NCBI GenBank assembly: GCA_039024435.1
Contig: JBCCQH010000053.1
Span: 1-50,360, forward strand
DNA: 50,360 bases
Origin: JBCCQH01 sp039024435
Lineage (GTDB): Bacteria; Bacteroidota; Bacteroidia; J057; JADKCL01
Direction of reading: 5' to 3'
How positions within the stretch are numbered: position 1 is the stretch's first letter; each line of letters begins with the position of its first letter. The translations under genes were made by a program, and so were the position numbers. The notes beneath the pieces are model-generated. The model saw nothing but the letters and a program-made list of their open reading frames with translations. It was not told the DNA's origin and did no database searches. Shown in pieces: positions 30,395-38,857 of this stretch.

Positions 30395-33271
30395 ATGAAT
30401 TCCAAATACTATCTGATTTTCCTCCTTTTTCTGCTGGTGGCGGCGGGATCGGTCGTGGCCCAAACCGGAACGATTACGGGTACGGTGACCGAGCAAGACG
30501 GTACCGAACCGCTCCAGGGGGCCACGGTCCGGCTCATGCAAGACAGTGCAATGGTCGGGGGGGCTTACACCGGCGAGGACGGCACCTTTAAAATCCAGGC
30601 CAAGCCCGGGACTTATTCGCTGATCTTTACTTACATCAGCTATGAGTCAAAAACCGTGGAGGGCGTGACCATTGCGGCCGGCGAAACCGTGACCCAAGAC
30701 CAAAGCATGGGACTCGATGTCGAAGACACCGGCGATGAAAACACCGTGGTGATCATGGACAAGGTGATCAAGAATACCGAAGCCGTCCTGATCAACATCC
30801 GCCGCAAGTCGACCTCCGTCGTAGACGTGATTTCGCTCGACCAGGTGCGGCGCGCGGGCGATTCCGATGCCGGGGGCGCGATGAAACGCGTGACCGGGGT
30901 CACCGTGGAAGGGGGCAAATACGTGTACGTGCGCGGCCTCGGGGACCGCTACTCCAAGACCCTGCTCAATGGCAGTGAAATCCCCGGCCTCGACCCGGAC
31001 CGGAACTCGGTGCAGATGGACATGTTCCCCTCGAACCTCCTCGACAACCTGGTGGTCCACAAAACCTTCTCCCCGAACCTCCCCGGATCGTTTACTGGCG
31101 GCCTGGTCAAAATTGCCACCAAAGATTTCCCGCCCACTTTCACGATGCAGTACCGCTCTTCCTTTGGGGTCAATACGCAGGCCAGTTTCCGCAACGACTT
31201 CATCACCGGGCAGCGCGGCGGACTCGAATGGCTCGGCATGGACGATGGAACGCGCGCCCTGCCCGATCTGCTGGCCAACCGCAACTTCATCATCCCGTCC
31301 ATCGGCGAAGCATTTACCGATCCAGTCGCCTCGGCCAACCTCGATGCCGCCAGCAAAGCCTTCGCCACGCCGATCTACCCGGAAAACACGAACTCCACGC
31401 TGAACCACAGCCACGCCTTTTCCATCGGGGACCAAAAGACGCTGTTCGGCAAGCCCTTCGGCTACTTGGCGAGCCTGAGCTACCGCAACAATCAGAAATT
31501 CTACGAAGATGCGATGGAAGGTCGCTTTAAGTTGGTCGGGCAAAACTCCACTGACCTCAACACGGAAAGCTTTTACAACGGTCAGACCGCGATCCGGGAA
31601 GTCCTCTGGGGCGGCCTGGTCAATCTGTCCTGGCTGCCCGGCCTCAACCACCAGTTGCGCTTCAACTACATGCACAACCAGAGCGGAACCAGCTCGGCAT
31701 TTTACTTTGAGGGTCCGATTCCAAAAGACGACCAAAATCTGATCTTCCAGACCCGCTCGACCGCATACCGGGAGCGCGCCATGGATGCCTTTCAGTTGCG
31801 GGGCGACCACACCTTCGGCAACTTGACCATCGACTGGGTGGGTGCCTTCATCCTCTCCTCGCAGGATGAGCCGGATTTGCGCTTTTTCTCCAATGACTTC
31901 ACCCGCAGCGATACCGTCTACGACATCCAGACCAATCTCTACAACGCCCCTTCCCGCTACTTCCGGAACATGAATGAGGTCAACCTCGACGGCAAAGTCA
32001 ATGGCACCTTTAAGTTCCTGCAGTGGAACGACCTCGAATCCAATCTCCGCTTCGGTGGGGGCTACACCTTCAAGGACCGCGAGTTTTTTGAGCGCCGTTT
32101 TGAATTCGTGAACAATTCTCCGAGCACCGTCATCTACAACGGCAGCGAGGAAGAATTCTGGCAGCCGGAAAATGTTGGTCTGATCGGCCAGAACGCCAAT
32201 GGGGTCTTTCTTTACGGAAATTACGTCCGGGACGCCACCGAGGACCGCAACTCCTACCTCGGTACGCAAAATATCATCGCGAGCTACGCCATGGTGGAAC
32301 TGCCCATCACCCAAAAGCTGCGTACGGTCGCCGGCGCCCGCCTCGAAACCACGGACATGCTCGTCCAAAGCTTCGACGCCCTGCAGACCGACGGGGTGCT
32401 GGACAATACCGACATTCTGCCGGCGGTCGACATCATCTACTCCCCGCGCACCAACGTGATCAACAATCTGATCAACATCCGGGGTGGTTACTCGCGGACC
32501 CTGGCCCGCCCGGTTTTCCGCGAACTGGCGCCCTTTGCTTCGTTTGACTTCGTGGGGGACGTGATTCTGGTGGGGAATCCGGAGTTGCAGCGCTCCCTGA
32601 TCGACAATGTGGACCTGCGCTTCGAATTGTTTCCCACCACGCGGGAACTCATCTCGGTCGGTGTCTTTTATAAAAGCTTCCAGGATCCCATCGAGCGGGT
32701 GCTGATCCCGGGCTCCAACGGCCAGGTCACCTGGAAAAACGTCGATGAGGCCACGGTCTACGGCGTCGAATTTGAATTCCGGAAATCCCTCGGTTTCGTC
32801 ACGGACGCCCTCAAAGATTTCCGCGCCAGTGGCAACGTCTCGTTGATTTCTTCCCAGGTTAACATTGACCCGGCGGTCTACCAACTGATCCTCGACGAGG
32901 ATCCCACTCGGCAGCCAACGCGCCAGATGTACAGTCAGTCGCCCTACACCATCAATGCGGAACTCGCTTACATCAACGACAGCCTTGGCCTGACTTCCAG
33001 CCTCAACTTCAACGTCTTCGGACCGCGGATCTCCTTCGTGACCGATACCGGTACGCCGAACGTATTTGAGCAGCCGCGTCCTTCGTTGGACTTCTCCATC
33101 GCCAAGACGGTGGGCAAGGTGCTTTCGTTCCGCTTGCGTGCCCGGAACATCTTCAACCCGCTCTACAACCACATCCATACCTTCCAGGGAGTGGAGTACA
33201 CCTTCCGGTCATATCGCGTAGGTCGAACTTTCTCCCTCGGGATCACCGTGAATTTGGACGGACAACGATAA
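30395..33271 (+). CDS. TonB-dependent outer-membrane receptor with CarboxypepD_reg domain
   Basis: A 958-residue outer-membrane transporter. The start at ATG 30395 gives a signal peptide (YYLIFLLFLLVAAGSVVAQ). Residues about 24-105 are a carboxypeptidase-regulatory-like domain (GTITGTVTEQDGTEPLQGAT, ISYESKTVEGVTI). The plug domain is about 140-240 (VDVISLDQVRRAGDSDAGGA, VYVRGLGDRYSKTLLNGSEI), followed by a long beta-barrel. The last strand is RVGRTFSLGITVNLDGQR. There is no SusD neighbour, so this is not a standard Sus-type pair. The lipoprotein gene 226 bases upstream is the likely partner. The substrate is unknown. Confidence 0.95.
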   Translation: MNSKYYLIFLLFLLVAAGSVVAQTGTITGTVTEQDGTEPLQGATVRLMQDSAMVGGAYTGEDGTFKIQAKPGTYSLIFTYISYESKTVEGVTIAAGETVTQDQSMGLDVEDTGDENTVVIMDKVIKNTEAVLINIRRKSTSVVDVISLDQVRRAGDSDAGGAMKRVTGVTVEGGKYVYVRGLGDRYSKTLLNGSEIPGLDPDRNSVQMDMFPSNLLDNLVVHKTFSPNLPGSFTGGLVKIATKDFPPTFTMQYRSSFGVNTQASFRNDFITGQRGGLEWLGMDDGTRALPDLLANRNFIIPSIGEAFTDPVASANLDAASKAFATPIYPENTNSTLNHSHAFSIGDQKTLFGKPFGYLASLSYRNNQKFYEDAMEGRFKLVGQNSTDLNTESFYNGQTAIREVLWGGLVNLSWLPGLNHQLRFNYMHNQSGTSSAFYFEGPIPKDDQNLIFQTRSTAYRERAMDAFQLRGDHTFGNLTIDWVGAFILSSQDEPDLRFFSNDFTRSDTVYDIQTNLYNAPSRYFRNMNEVNLDGKVNGTFKFLQWNDLESNLRFGGGYTFKDREFFERRFEFVNNSPSTVIYNGSEEEFWQPENVGLIGQNANGVFLYGNYVRDATEDRNSYLGTQNIIASYAMVELPITQKLRTVAGARLETTDMLVQSFDALQTDGVLDNTDILPAVDIIYSPRTNVINNLINIRGGYSRTLARPVFRELAPFASFDFVGDVILVGNPELQRSLIDNVDLRFELFPTTRELISVGVFYKSFQDPIERVLIPGSNGQVTWKNVDEATVYGVEFEFRKSLGFVTDALKDFRASGNVSLISSQVNIDPAVYQLILDEDPTRQPTRQMYSQSPYTINAELAYINDSLGLTSSLNFNVFGPRISFVTDTGTPNVFEQPRPSLDFSIAKTVGKVLSFRLRARNIFNPLYNHIHTFQGVEYTFRSYRVGRTFSLGITVNLDGQR

Positions 33272-33290
33272 ACTTTGGCCAAACAAAAAC

Positions 33291-33327
33291 CCCCCGGTAG
33301 CTTCCTGCTGCCGGGGCGTTTTCTTTT
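33291..33327 (+). terminator. Terminator of the TonB receptor gene
   Basis: CCCCGGTAGC (33292-33301), a 5-base loop, GCTGCCGGGG (33307-33316) with one G-T pair, then a T-rich tail CGTTTTCTTTT. It lies 20 bases past the stop, between convergent genes. Confidence 0.88.
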
Positions 33328-33344
33328 CTGGAGGAGAAAGCCGA

Positions 33345-33863
33345 TCAAGTGCGCTCCGCAAAACTGCTCAGGCGCTCCAATATTTCTACGGGATCTTCCG
33401 GAAACAGCCCGGCGGGCAGGACCACTGGCGTTTCGTAGCGTTTCATATTGTTGCGCATCAAGCGTCCCTGCAGGCCCTTTTGGACCCGGAGAAAACCCTG
33501 GGGTTCTTTCAGGAAAATGAGCACCAGCGTGCGCGTACCGTGCCGGACCAGGCCGTACTCGCGGATATTGTCCCAACCCAATTGCCCCCGGTAGAGCGGA
33601 GAGGTGTAAAACGCTACGCCTTCCGCGTCGGCGCGCAACAGAGGCGTATCCGCATTGAGGCGGGCGAGGTTAAAAAGCAACCCGTAGCCGAAAAACACCA
33701 CGCCCAAAAATCCCAAGATCAGCGACAACAAGCGCAGATCCCGGTGCATGATTTGTTCCAGGCCGAACATCACCATGACACTCACGGCCAGCAGGGCCAG
33801 CATGGCGGCCACCTGCAAGTACAGGCGCTGTTTCTTAGGGTGGACAATGAGCGGTTCGGGCAT
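33345..33863 (-). CDS. STM3941-family-like membrane protein
   Basis: A 172-residue protein. The start at ATG 33863 gives MPEPLIVHPKKQRLYLQVAA, the family's short N-terminus before the first helix. Two helices (about 17-37 and 48-70) are followed by a cytosolic beta domain with SPLYRGQLGWDNIREYGLVR, and RNNMKRYETPVVLPAGLF near the end. This order (PxKK, two helices, I-x-W-x-D-I, N-x-x-x-x-P) is what I recall for STM3941-type proteins, whose function is unknown. It converges with the TonB receptor gene and follows the terminator of the beta-oxidation operon. Confidence 0.65.
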   Translation of the reverse strand: MPEPLIVHPKKQRLYLQVAAMLALLAVSVMVMFGLEQIMHRDLRLLSLILGFLGVVFFGYGLLFNLARLNADTPLLRADAEGVAFYTSPLYRGQLGWDNIREYGLVRHGTRTLVLIFLKEPQGFLRVQKGLQGRLMRNNMKRYETPVVLPAGLFPEDPVEILERLSSFAERT

Positions 33864-33869
33864 CGGGCG

Positions 33870-33920
33870 ATGTAAAAATTGCCGTTTGCTCCCACAATTC
33901 ATGGATCGGGAGCAAACGGC
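33870..33920 (-). terminator. Terminator of the beta-oxidation operon
   Basis: A 13-bp perfect stem (33881-33893 with 33908-33920, GCCGTTTGCTCCC on one arm) and a 14-base loop. On the minus strand it is followed by AATTTTTACAT. It lies 24 bases past the acyl-CoA dehydrogenase stop. Confidence 0.88.
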
Positions 33921-33944
33921 AGCCTTGGATTCAGGAATGATGGA

Positions 33945-35138
33945 TCAGGACTTGACCAGGCGGCGGGAGACGAGTTCCTTCATGATCTCGTTGGTCCCGC
34001 CGTAGATGCGCTGGACGCGGGCATCGGCGTAGGCCCGGGCGATGTAGTACTCCCAGATGTAGCCGTAGCCACCGTGCAGTTGGAGGCATTCGTCGATCAC
34101 CCGGCACTGCAGGTCACTCATGGAAAACTTTGCCATCGACGCCATTTCCGCCGTACACTGCCCATCGGCGTGCAACTCGACCAGCCGGTCGATGAAGGTG
34201 CGGGCCATTTCGCATTCGGTCGCCATTTCGGCAAGTTTGTAGCGGGTGTTCTGGAAATCGGCCACGCGCTTGCCGAAGGCTTTCCGGTCCTGGACATAGC
34301 GGAGCGTTTCTTCTAGGGCCCCTTCTGCCGCCGCCAGTCCAAAGATGGCGAGGCCCAGGCGTTCCTGCGGCAACTCTTCCATCATGTAGGCAAATCCGCG
34401 GCCCTCTTCGCCGAGCAGCGCCCACTTGGGCACCTTTACATTGTCAAAGAAAATCTGGCAGGTATCCTGCGCGTGGAGGCCCACCTTTTCGAAGGGCTTG
34501 TTCTTGGAGACACCTTCCAAATGGAAATCCATCGCCAGCAAGCTGGTACCTTTGGCGCCGAGTGCGGGATCAGTTTTGACGGCGACGACCCCCATATCGG
34601 CGGTGTAGCCATTGGAGATGAAAGTCTTGGAGCCATTGACGAGGTAGTGGTCACCTTCATCGATGGCCGTGGTGGTGATGCGCTGCAGGTCACTGCCCGC
34701 TCCCGGCTCACTCATGCAGATCGATCCTATGATATCGCCGGTCACCATGCCGGGCAGGAAGCGCTGCTTGGTCGTCTCGTTGCCGTAGTGCAGGATGTAA
34801 GGCACCACGATGTCCGAGTGGACCTGGTAGCCCACGCCCGGACCCGAGGTCCCGGCCCGGCCCAGGATTTCCGTGATGATCGTATTGTAGCGGAAGTCCT
34901 GGATGTTGAGCCCCCCGTATTCTTCGGGCACCTGGATGGCCAGAATCCCGATTTCTCCGGCTTCCTTCCAAGCCGAGCGCGGCATCATGTGGTCCTTTTC
35001 CCACTGCGGGTGGAAAGGCACGATGCGCTTGGCGACAAACTCTTCGACCGTTTCGTAAAACAGTCGGTGCTCCTCGGTGTAAATGGTTCGCGGAATGGAA
35101 GGGACTTTGGTTTTGGTAGCGATTACATTAGTGCTCAT
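33945..35138 (-). CDS. Acyl-CoA dehydrogenase
   Basis: A 397-residue flavoenzyme that performs the first oxidation of fatty-acid beta-oxidation, passing electrons to ETF. The start at ATG 35138 (MSTNVIATKTKVPSIPR) avoids 48 unrelated upstream residues that would overlap the fadJ end. Signatures include ICMSEPGAGSDLQ, TFISNGYTADMGVVAVKT, LPQERLGLAIFGLAAAEGAL, YVQDRKAFGKRVADFQ and QLHGGYGYIWEYYIARAYAD. The tail RIYGGTNEIMKEL has Gly where short- and medium-chain enzymes have catalytic Glu. A long-chain-type enzyme with its base in the earlier helix is therefore likely. It is the last gene of the operon, 40 bases after the FadJ-like gene. Confidence 0.93.
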   Translation of the reverse strand: MSTNVIATKTKVPSIPRTIYTEEHRLFYETVEEFVAKRIVPFHPQWEKDHMMPRSAWKEAGEIGILAIQVPEEYGGLNIQDFRYNTIITEILGRAGTSGPGVGYQVHSDIVVPYILHYGNETTKQRFLPGMVTGDIIGSICMSEPGAGSDLQRITTTAIDEGDHYLVNGSKTFISNGYTADMGVVAVKTDPALGAKGTSLLAMDFHLEGVSKNKPFEKVGLHAQDTCQIFFDNVKVPKWALLGEEGRGFAYMMEELPQERLGLAIFGLAAAEGALEETLRYVQDRKAFGKRVADFQNTRYKLAEMATECEMARTFIDRLVELHADGQCTAEMASMAKFSMSDLQCRVIDECLQLHGGYGYIWEYYIARAYADARVQRIYGGTNEIMKELVSRRLVKS

Positions 35139-35178
35139 GGATTCTCTTATCGTTGGTGTAGGCAAATTGTGATGTCGT

Positions 35179-37314
35179 TCATACTTGGGGTACCGGCTTG
35201 GCGGGATAAAATGCCGTCCGATTGGCGGCCATTTCCCGCAGTCGCTCAGTGGGGCGGAAGCGTTCTCCCAGGCGATCCGCAAACTCCTCGCAGTTGCTCA
35301 CGAATGCGCTGATCCCCACAAGATCGATGTAGCTGATCACGCCGCCGGTGTAGGGGGGAAAGCCCCAACCCAAAATCGAGCCGATGTCAGCGTCTTTTGG
35401 GTCGCGCAGGACCCCTTCTTCCAGGCAGCGGACGGATTCCAACGCCTGCACATGCAAAATACGCTTTTTCACCTCTTCTACCTCAGGTTGAACGTCGGCC
35501 AGCGGAAAATGCGTCCCCAATTCCCGCCAAAGCCGCTTTTTGCCGCCTTCCGGATATTCGTAGAAGCCCTTGCCCTGCTTTTTGCCCTTGCGGTCGAGTC
35601 GCTCCACCATCAGGTTTACCACTTCGCGCAGCGCACCCGGTTCCTCAATGCCGGCATTTTCGTATTGCTTGCGGATTTCGTAGAGCAGTTCGATGCTGAC
35701 TTCATCCGCCACCGCCAGTGGCCCCACTGGCATCCCCACTTGTTTGGCCGCGTTTTCGATCAGGGCCGGCTTAACCCCCTCGGCGAGGAGTTCCATCCCT
35801 TCAGCGACGAAGGTTTTGAAGATGCGGGAGGTAAAAAATCCCCGGCGGTCATTGACCACAATGGGGACTTTCCGGATCTGCCGGATGTAGGCCACTGAAG
35901 CGGCCAGGGTTTCGGGCGCGGTTTCCGCTCCCAGGATGATTTCCACCAGTTGCATTTTGTCCACGGGGGAAAAGAAATGCAGCCCGATGAAATTGCCGGG
36001 CCGCTGGGAGGCTTCCGCCAGCTTGGTGATGGGCAGGGTAGAGGTATTCGAGGCAAAGATAGCGGTGGGGGGCAGGACCGCCTCGCTTTCCTGGGTCACC
36101 TCAGCCTTGAGGTCAATGTCTTCGAACACAGCTTCGATCACGATGTCGCAATCGGCTACCCCCGACGGGTCGCCGGTGGTGGAGATACGGGCCAGGAGTT
36201 CGTCGGCCTTGGCTGGGGTAGTCCGTCCCCGGTCAATTTGTTTGTGGAGCAGCTTGCGGGCGTAGTCCTTGCCCTTTTCTGCGGCCTCGGGGGAAACATC
36301 CTTGAGCACGGTCGGCAAGCCCGCTTGGGCAGTGACGTAGGCGATGCCGGCGCCCATCATGCCCGCGCCGAGGATGCCTACCCGCGCTGGTGGAGGCACC
36401 TGGAGATCCGGCGGTGTGGCCCGCACGCCGCTTTTGGCCTCGTTCAGGTTGAACCACAGGGTGCGCATCATGTTGCGGGCGACCGGGGACTGGGCAACTT
36501 GGGCAAAATGGCGGATTTCCACTTCAAGCGCCTGGTCAAAATTCATTTGCAGGCCCTCGTAGAGGCAGTCGAGGATCGCCTGGGCGGCGGGATAGTTGCC
36601 ACCGGTGCGCTGGCGGACCATGCCGGCGGTTCCCGCGTAGAGGAAGGTCGTCTGGACCGAGGTCATGTCCATGCCCGGTACTTCAAATCCTTTCCGGTCC
36701 CAGGGTTGGGTGGCGCTGCCCCCCTGGCGAATGTAATCTTTGGCAGCGGCGAGGACGGCTTCCGGGGTATCGGCTACGGCCTGTACCAGCCCAATATTGT
36801 GGGCGGTTGCGGCGCGGAGTTTCTGGGCGGTCAGCAGCGGCATCATGGCGGGTTGCAGTCCCACCAGGCGGGGCAGGCGCTGGGTACCGCCGGCCCCCGG
36901 AAACAAACCGACCTCGATCTCCGGGAAGGCGAGGTAGACTTTGGGGTGGTTGAGCATGGCCCGGAAGTGGCAGGCCAGGGCGACTTCCAGACCGCCACCC
37001 AGGGCCAGGCCGTTGATGGCGCAGGCGACCGGTTTGCCGCCGGTTTCGAGGCGGCGGAGCACCTGGTGGATGCCGCGGGTGAGTGCCACCGTGGTCGCAA
37101 CATCCGGTAGGGCGTAGATTTCGTTCAGGTCTCCCCCCAGGATGAAGTGTTTCCGGGCGGAGGTCACGACGATCCCGGCGACATCGGCATCGTCCAGCGC
37201 CGTTTCGATGGCTTCGGAAAATGCCCGAACCGATGCTTCATTGAGAACATTGGCCGATCCCGGCAGGTTCCAGGCAATGAGAGCAATGTTGTCTTCGCGG
37301 GTATATTCAATCAT
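35179..37314 (-). CDS. fadJ: Enoyl-CoA hydratase / 3-hydroxyacyl-CoA dehydrogenase fusion (FadB/FadJ type)
   Basis: A 711-residue bifunctional beta-oxidation enzyme. The start at ATG 37314 gives MIEYTREDNIALIAWNLPGS. The N-terminal crotonase domain (1-190) has HFILGGDLNEI, NGLALGGGLEVALAC and PEIEVGLFPGAGGTQRLPR with both catalytic glutamates. From about 310 the dehydrogenase domain shows the NAD motif VGILGAGMMGAGIAYVTAQAG, and FIGLHFFSPVDKMQLVEII with the catalytic His. The C-terminal helical 3HCDH domains follow. It probably forms a complex with the thiolase encoded just upstream. The symbol is approximate, since fadB and fadJ cannot be separated here. Confidence 0.92.
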   Translation of the reverse strand: MIEYTREDNIALIAWNLPGSANVLNEASVRAFSEAIETALDDADVAGIVVTSARKHFILGGDLNEIYALPDVATTVALTRGIHQVLRRLETGGKPVACAINGLALGGGLEVALACHFRAMLNHPKVYLAFPEIEVGLFPGAGGTQRLPRLVGLQPAMMPLLTAQKLRAATAHNIGLVQAVADTPEAVLAAAKDYIRQGGSATQPWDRKGFEVPGMDMTSVQTTFLYAGTAGMVRQRTGGNYPAAQAILDCLYEGLQMNFDQALEVEIRHFAQVAQSPVARNMMRTLWFNLNEAKSGVRATPPDLQVPPPARVGILGAGMMGAGIAYVTAQAGLPTVLKDVSPEAAEKGKDYARKLLHKQIDRGRTTPAKADELLARISTTGDPSGVADCDIVIEAVFEDIDLKAEVTQESEAVLPPTAIFASNTSTLPITKLAEASQRPGNFIGLHFFSPVDKMQLVEIILGAETAPETLAASVAYIRQIRKVPIVVNDRRGFFTSRIFKTFVAEGMELLAEGVKPALIENAAKQVGMPVGPLAVADEVSIELLYEIRKQYENAGIEEPGALREVVNLMVERLDRKGKKQGKGFYEYPEGGKKRLWRELGTHFPLADVQPEVEEVKKRILHVQALESVRCLEEGVLRDPKDADIGSILGWGFPPYTGGVISYIDLVGISAFVSNCEEFADRLGERFRPTERLREMAANRTAFYPAKPVPQV

Positions 37315-37425
37315 TGAGCTGTGAATTATCAATTCTTAGATGTTCAATTTCCGAGGGGAGAATTTCCAATGATCTTAGTTTCACAATGCCTTACCCAAGT
37401 CCTCCCGAGCGAAATTGAGCGCAAT

Positions 37426-37460
37426 ACCAATTGAAAATTGGAAATTCTTCATTGGAAATT
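37426..37460. repeat. Short AT-rich repeat in the thiolase-fadJ gap
   Basis: ACCAATTGAAAATTGGAAATT followed by TTCATTGGAAATTAA. The related motif appears inverted at 40081-40100 (TTTTCAATTTCCAATTGG). This unit of ATTGGAAATT words fills much of the 186-base gap 37315-37500, in which no gene is seen. Confidence 0.5.
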
Positions 37461-37500
37461 AATCGAAGCGCCCATCGCATATCTTCCCATCAGAAATTCT

Positions 37501-38709
37501 TTAAACGCGTTCGATGACGGTTGCGATGCCCATGCCGCCGCCGATGCAGAGGGTGATCAGACCGGCGGATTTGTCCTGGCGCTCAAGCTCGTCGAGGACG
37601 GTACCCAGGAGCATCGCGCCGGTTGCACCCAGGGGATGGCCCATCGCAATCGCGCCGCCATTGACGTTGACGATGTCGTGGGAGACGCCCAGATCGGCCA
37701 TGAAACGCAAGGGAACTACAGCAAAGGCTTCGTTGACTTCGAACAGGTCAATGTCAGACACCGCCATACCGGCTTTTTTGAGGGCTTTGCGGCTGGCCGG
37801 GGCCGGTCCCACCAGCATGATGGTCGGTTCGGTCCCGACGACGGCAAAAGAACGGATGCGTGCCCGAGCGGTGAGGCCCGCTTTATCCCCGGCCGCTTTG
37901 CTGCCCACCAGTACCACCGAGGCGCCATCGACGATCCCGGAGGAGTTGCCGGCGTGGTGGACATGGGCGATGGTTTCGACCTCGGGATATCGCTGGATGG
38001 CTACCGCATCGAAGCCGCCCTGCTGGCCCATTTTTTCGAAGGAAGGCCGCAATCCGGCAAGCTTTTCCGGATTGGTGGTCGGGCGAATGGTTTCGTCGCG
38101 GTCCAAAGCCACCTGGCCGTTTATATCGCGCACGGGTACAACCGACTTTTGGAAGCGGCCTTCTTGCGTGGCGCGGTGGGCCCGCTGGTGGGAAGTCGTG
38201 GCAAACTGGTCCACATCGGTCCGGCTGAAGCCGTCCAGGGTGGCGATCAGGTCGGCGGAGATGCCCTGGGGCACGATTTGGTGGCGGGCGGTCATCGAGG
38301 GATCCCCCAGCAAGCCAAACCCATCCGATCCCATCGGGTGGCGGGACATGGATTCGACGCCCCCGGCGACCAGCAGGTCCACCTGCCCGGACATGATGTA
38401 GGCCGAAGCTTGGTTGATCGATTCCAGACCGGAACCGCAGAAGCGATTCAGGGTCACCCCGGCGACTGCATCGCTGTAGCCCGCTTTGATGGCGGCCGAT
38501 TTGGCGACGTCGCCGCTTTGCTCGCCGATCTGCGTGACGCAGCCGACAATTACATCTTCCACCCGGGAGGTGTCGAGGCCATTGCGGTCCCGGACCGCTT
38601 CGAGCACTTGGGTCAGCAGGTCGACCGCTTTGACCCCGTAGAGGGAACCGTCTTTCTTCCCTTTTCCGCGGGGGGTGCGGACGGCGTCATAAATGTATGC
38701 TTCTGCCAT
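37501..38709 (-). CDS. Acetyl-CoA acyltransferase (thiolase)
   Basis: A 402-residue thiolase that cleaves 3-ketoacyl-CoA with CoA at the end of each beta-oxidation cycle. The start at ATG 38709 gives MAEAYIYDAVRTPRGKGKKDG, the standard beginning. The three active-site regions are present: NRFCGSGLESINQA (nucleophilic Cys), GGAIAMGHPLGATGA (His), and LCIGGGMGIATVIER (proton-shuttling Cys). It is the first gene of the operon thiolase - FadJ-like - acyl-CoA dehydrogenase, with a 186-base gap before the second gene. A biosynthetic acetyl-CoA C-acetyltransferase is the alternative, but the context favours degradation. Confidence 0.93.
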   Translation of the reverse strand: MAEAYIYDAVRTPRGKGKKDGSLYGVKAVDLLTQVLEAVRDRNGLDTSRVEDVIVGCVTQIGEQSGDVAKSAAIKAGYSDAVAGVTLNRFCGSGLESINQASAYIMSGQVDLLVAGGVESMSRHPMGSDGFGLLGDPSMTARHQIVPQGISADLIATLDGFSRTDVDQFATTSHQRAHRATQEGRFQKSVVPVRDINGQVALDRDETIRPTTNPEKLAGLRPSFEKMGQQGGFDAVAIQRYPEVETIAHVHHAGNSSGIVDGASVVLVGSKAAGDKAGLTARARIRSFAVVGTEPTIMLVGPAPASRKALKKAGMAVSDIDLFEVNEAFAVVPLRFMADLGVSHDIVNVNGGAIAMGHPLGATGAMLLGTVLDELERQDKSAGLITLCIGGGMGIATVIERV

Positions 38710-38857
38710 TGAGGTTGGGTTTTGGGTATCGATAATGGGTAAGAGGCGTGGGAAGAAAGTTAGGGAAAAAAGCGGTATGAAGGCAAGCATTTCCCGGGTG
38801 GGATTGGGGGGTAAATCCGGGCAAATGCCCTCCGCAAATCAATTTTTTTGTCCGGGT

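Noticed and set aside
30647..33178. An 843-codon open frame antisense to the TonB receptor gene
   Set aside because: Same cause: it mirrors the codon structure of the receptor and has no recognisable features.
35950..37110. A 386-codon plus-strand frame inside the fadJ-like gene
   Set aside because: Antisense shadow of a bifunctional enzyme with intact motifs on the minus strand.
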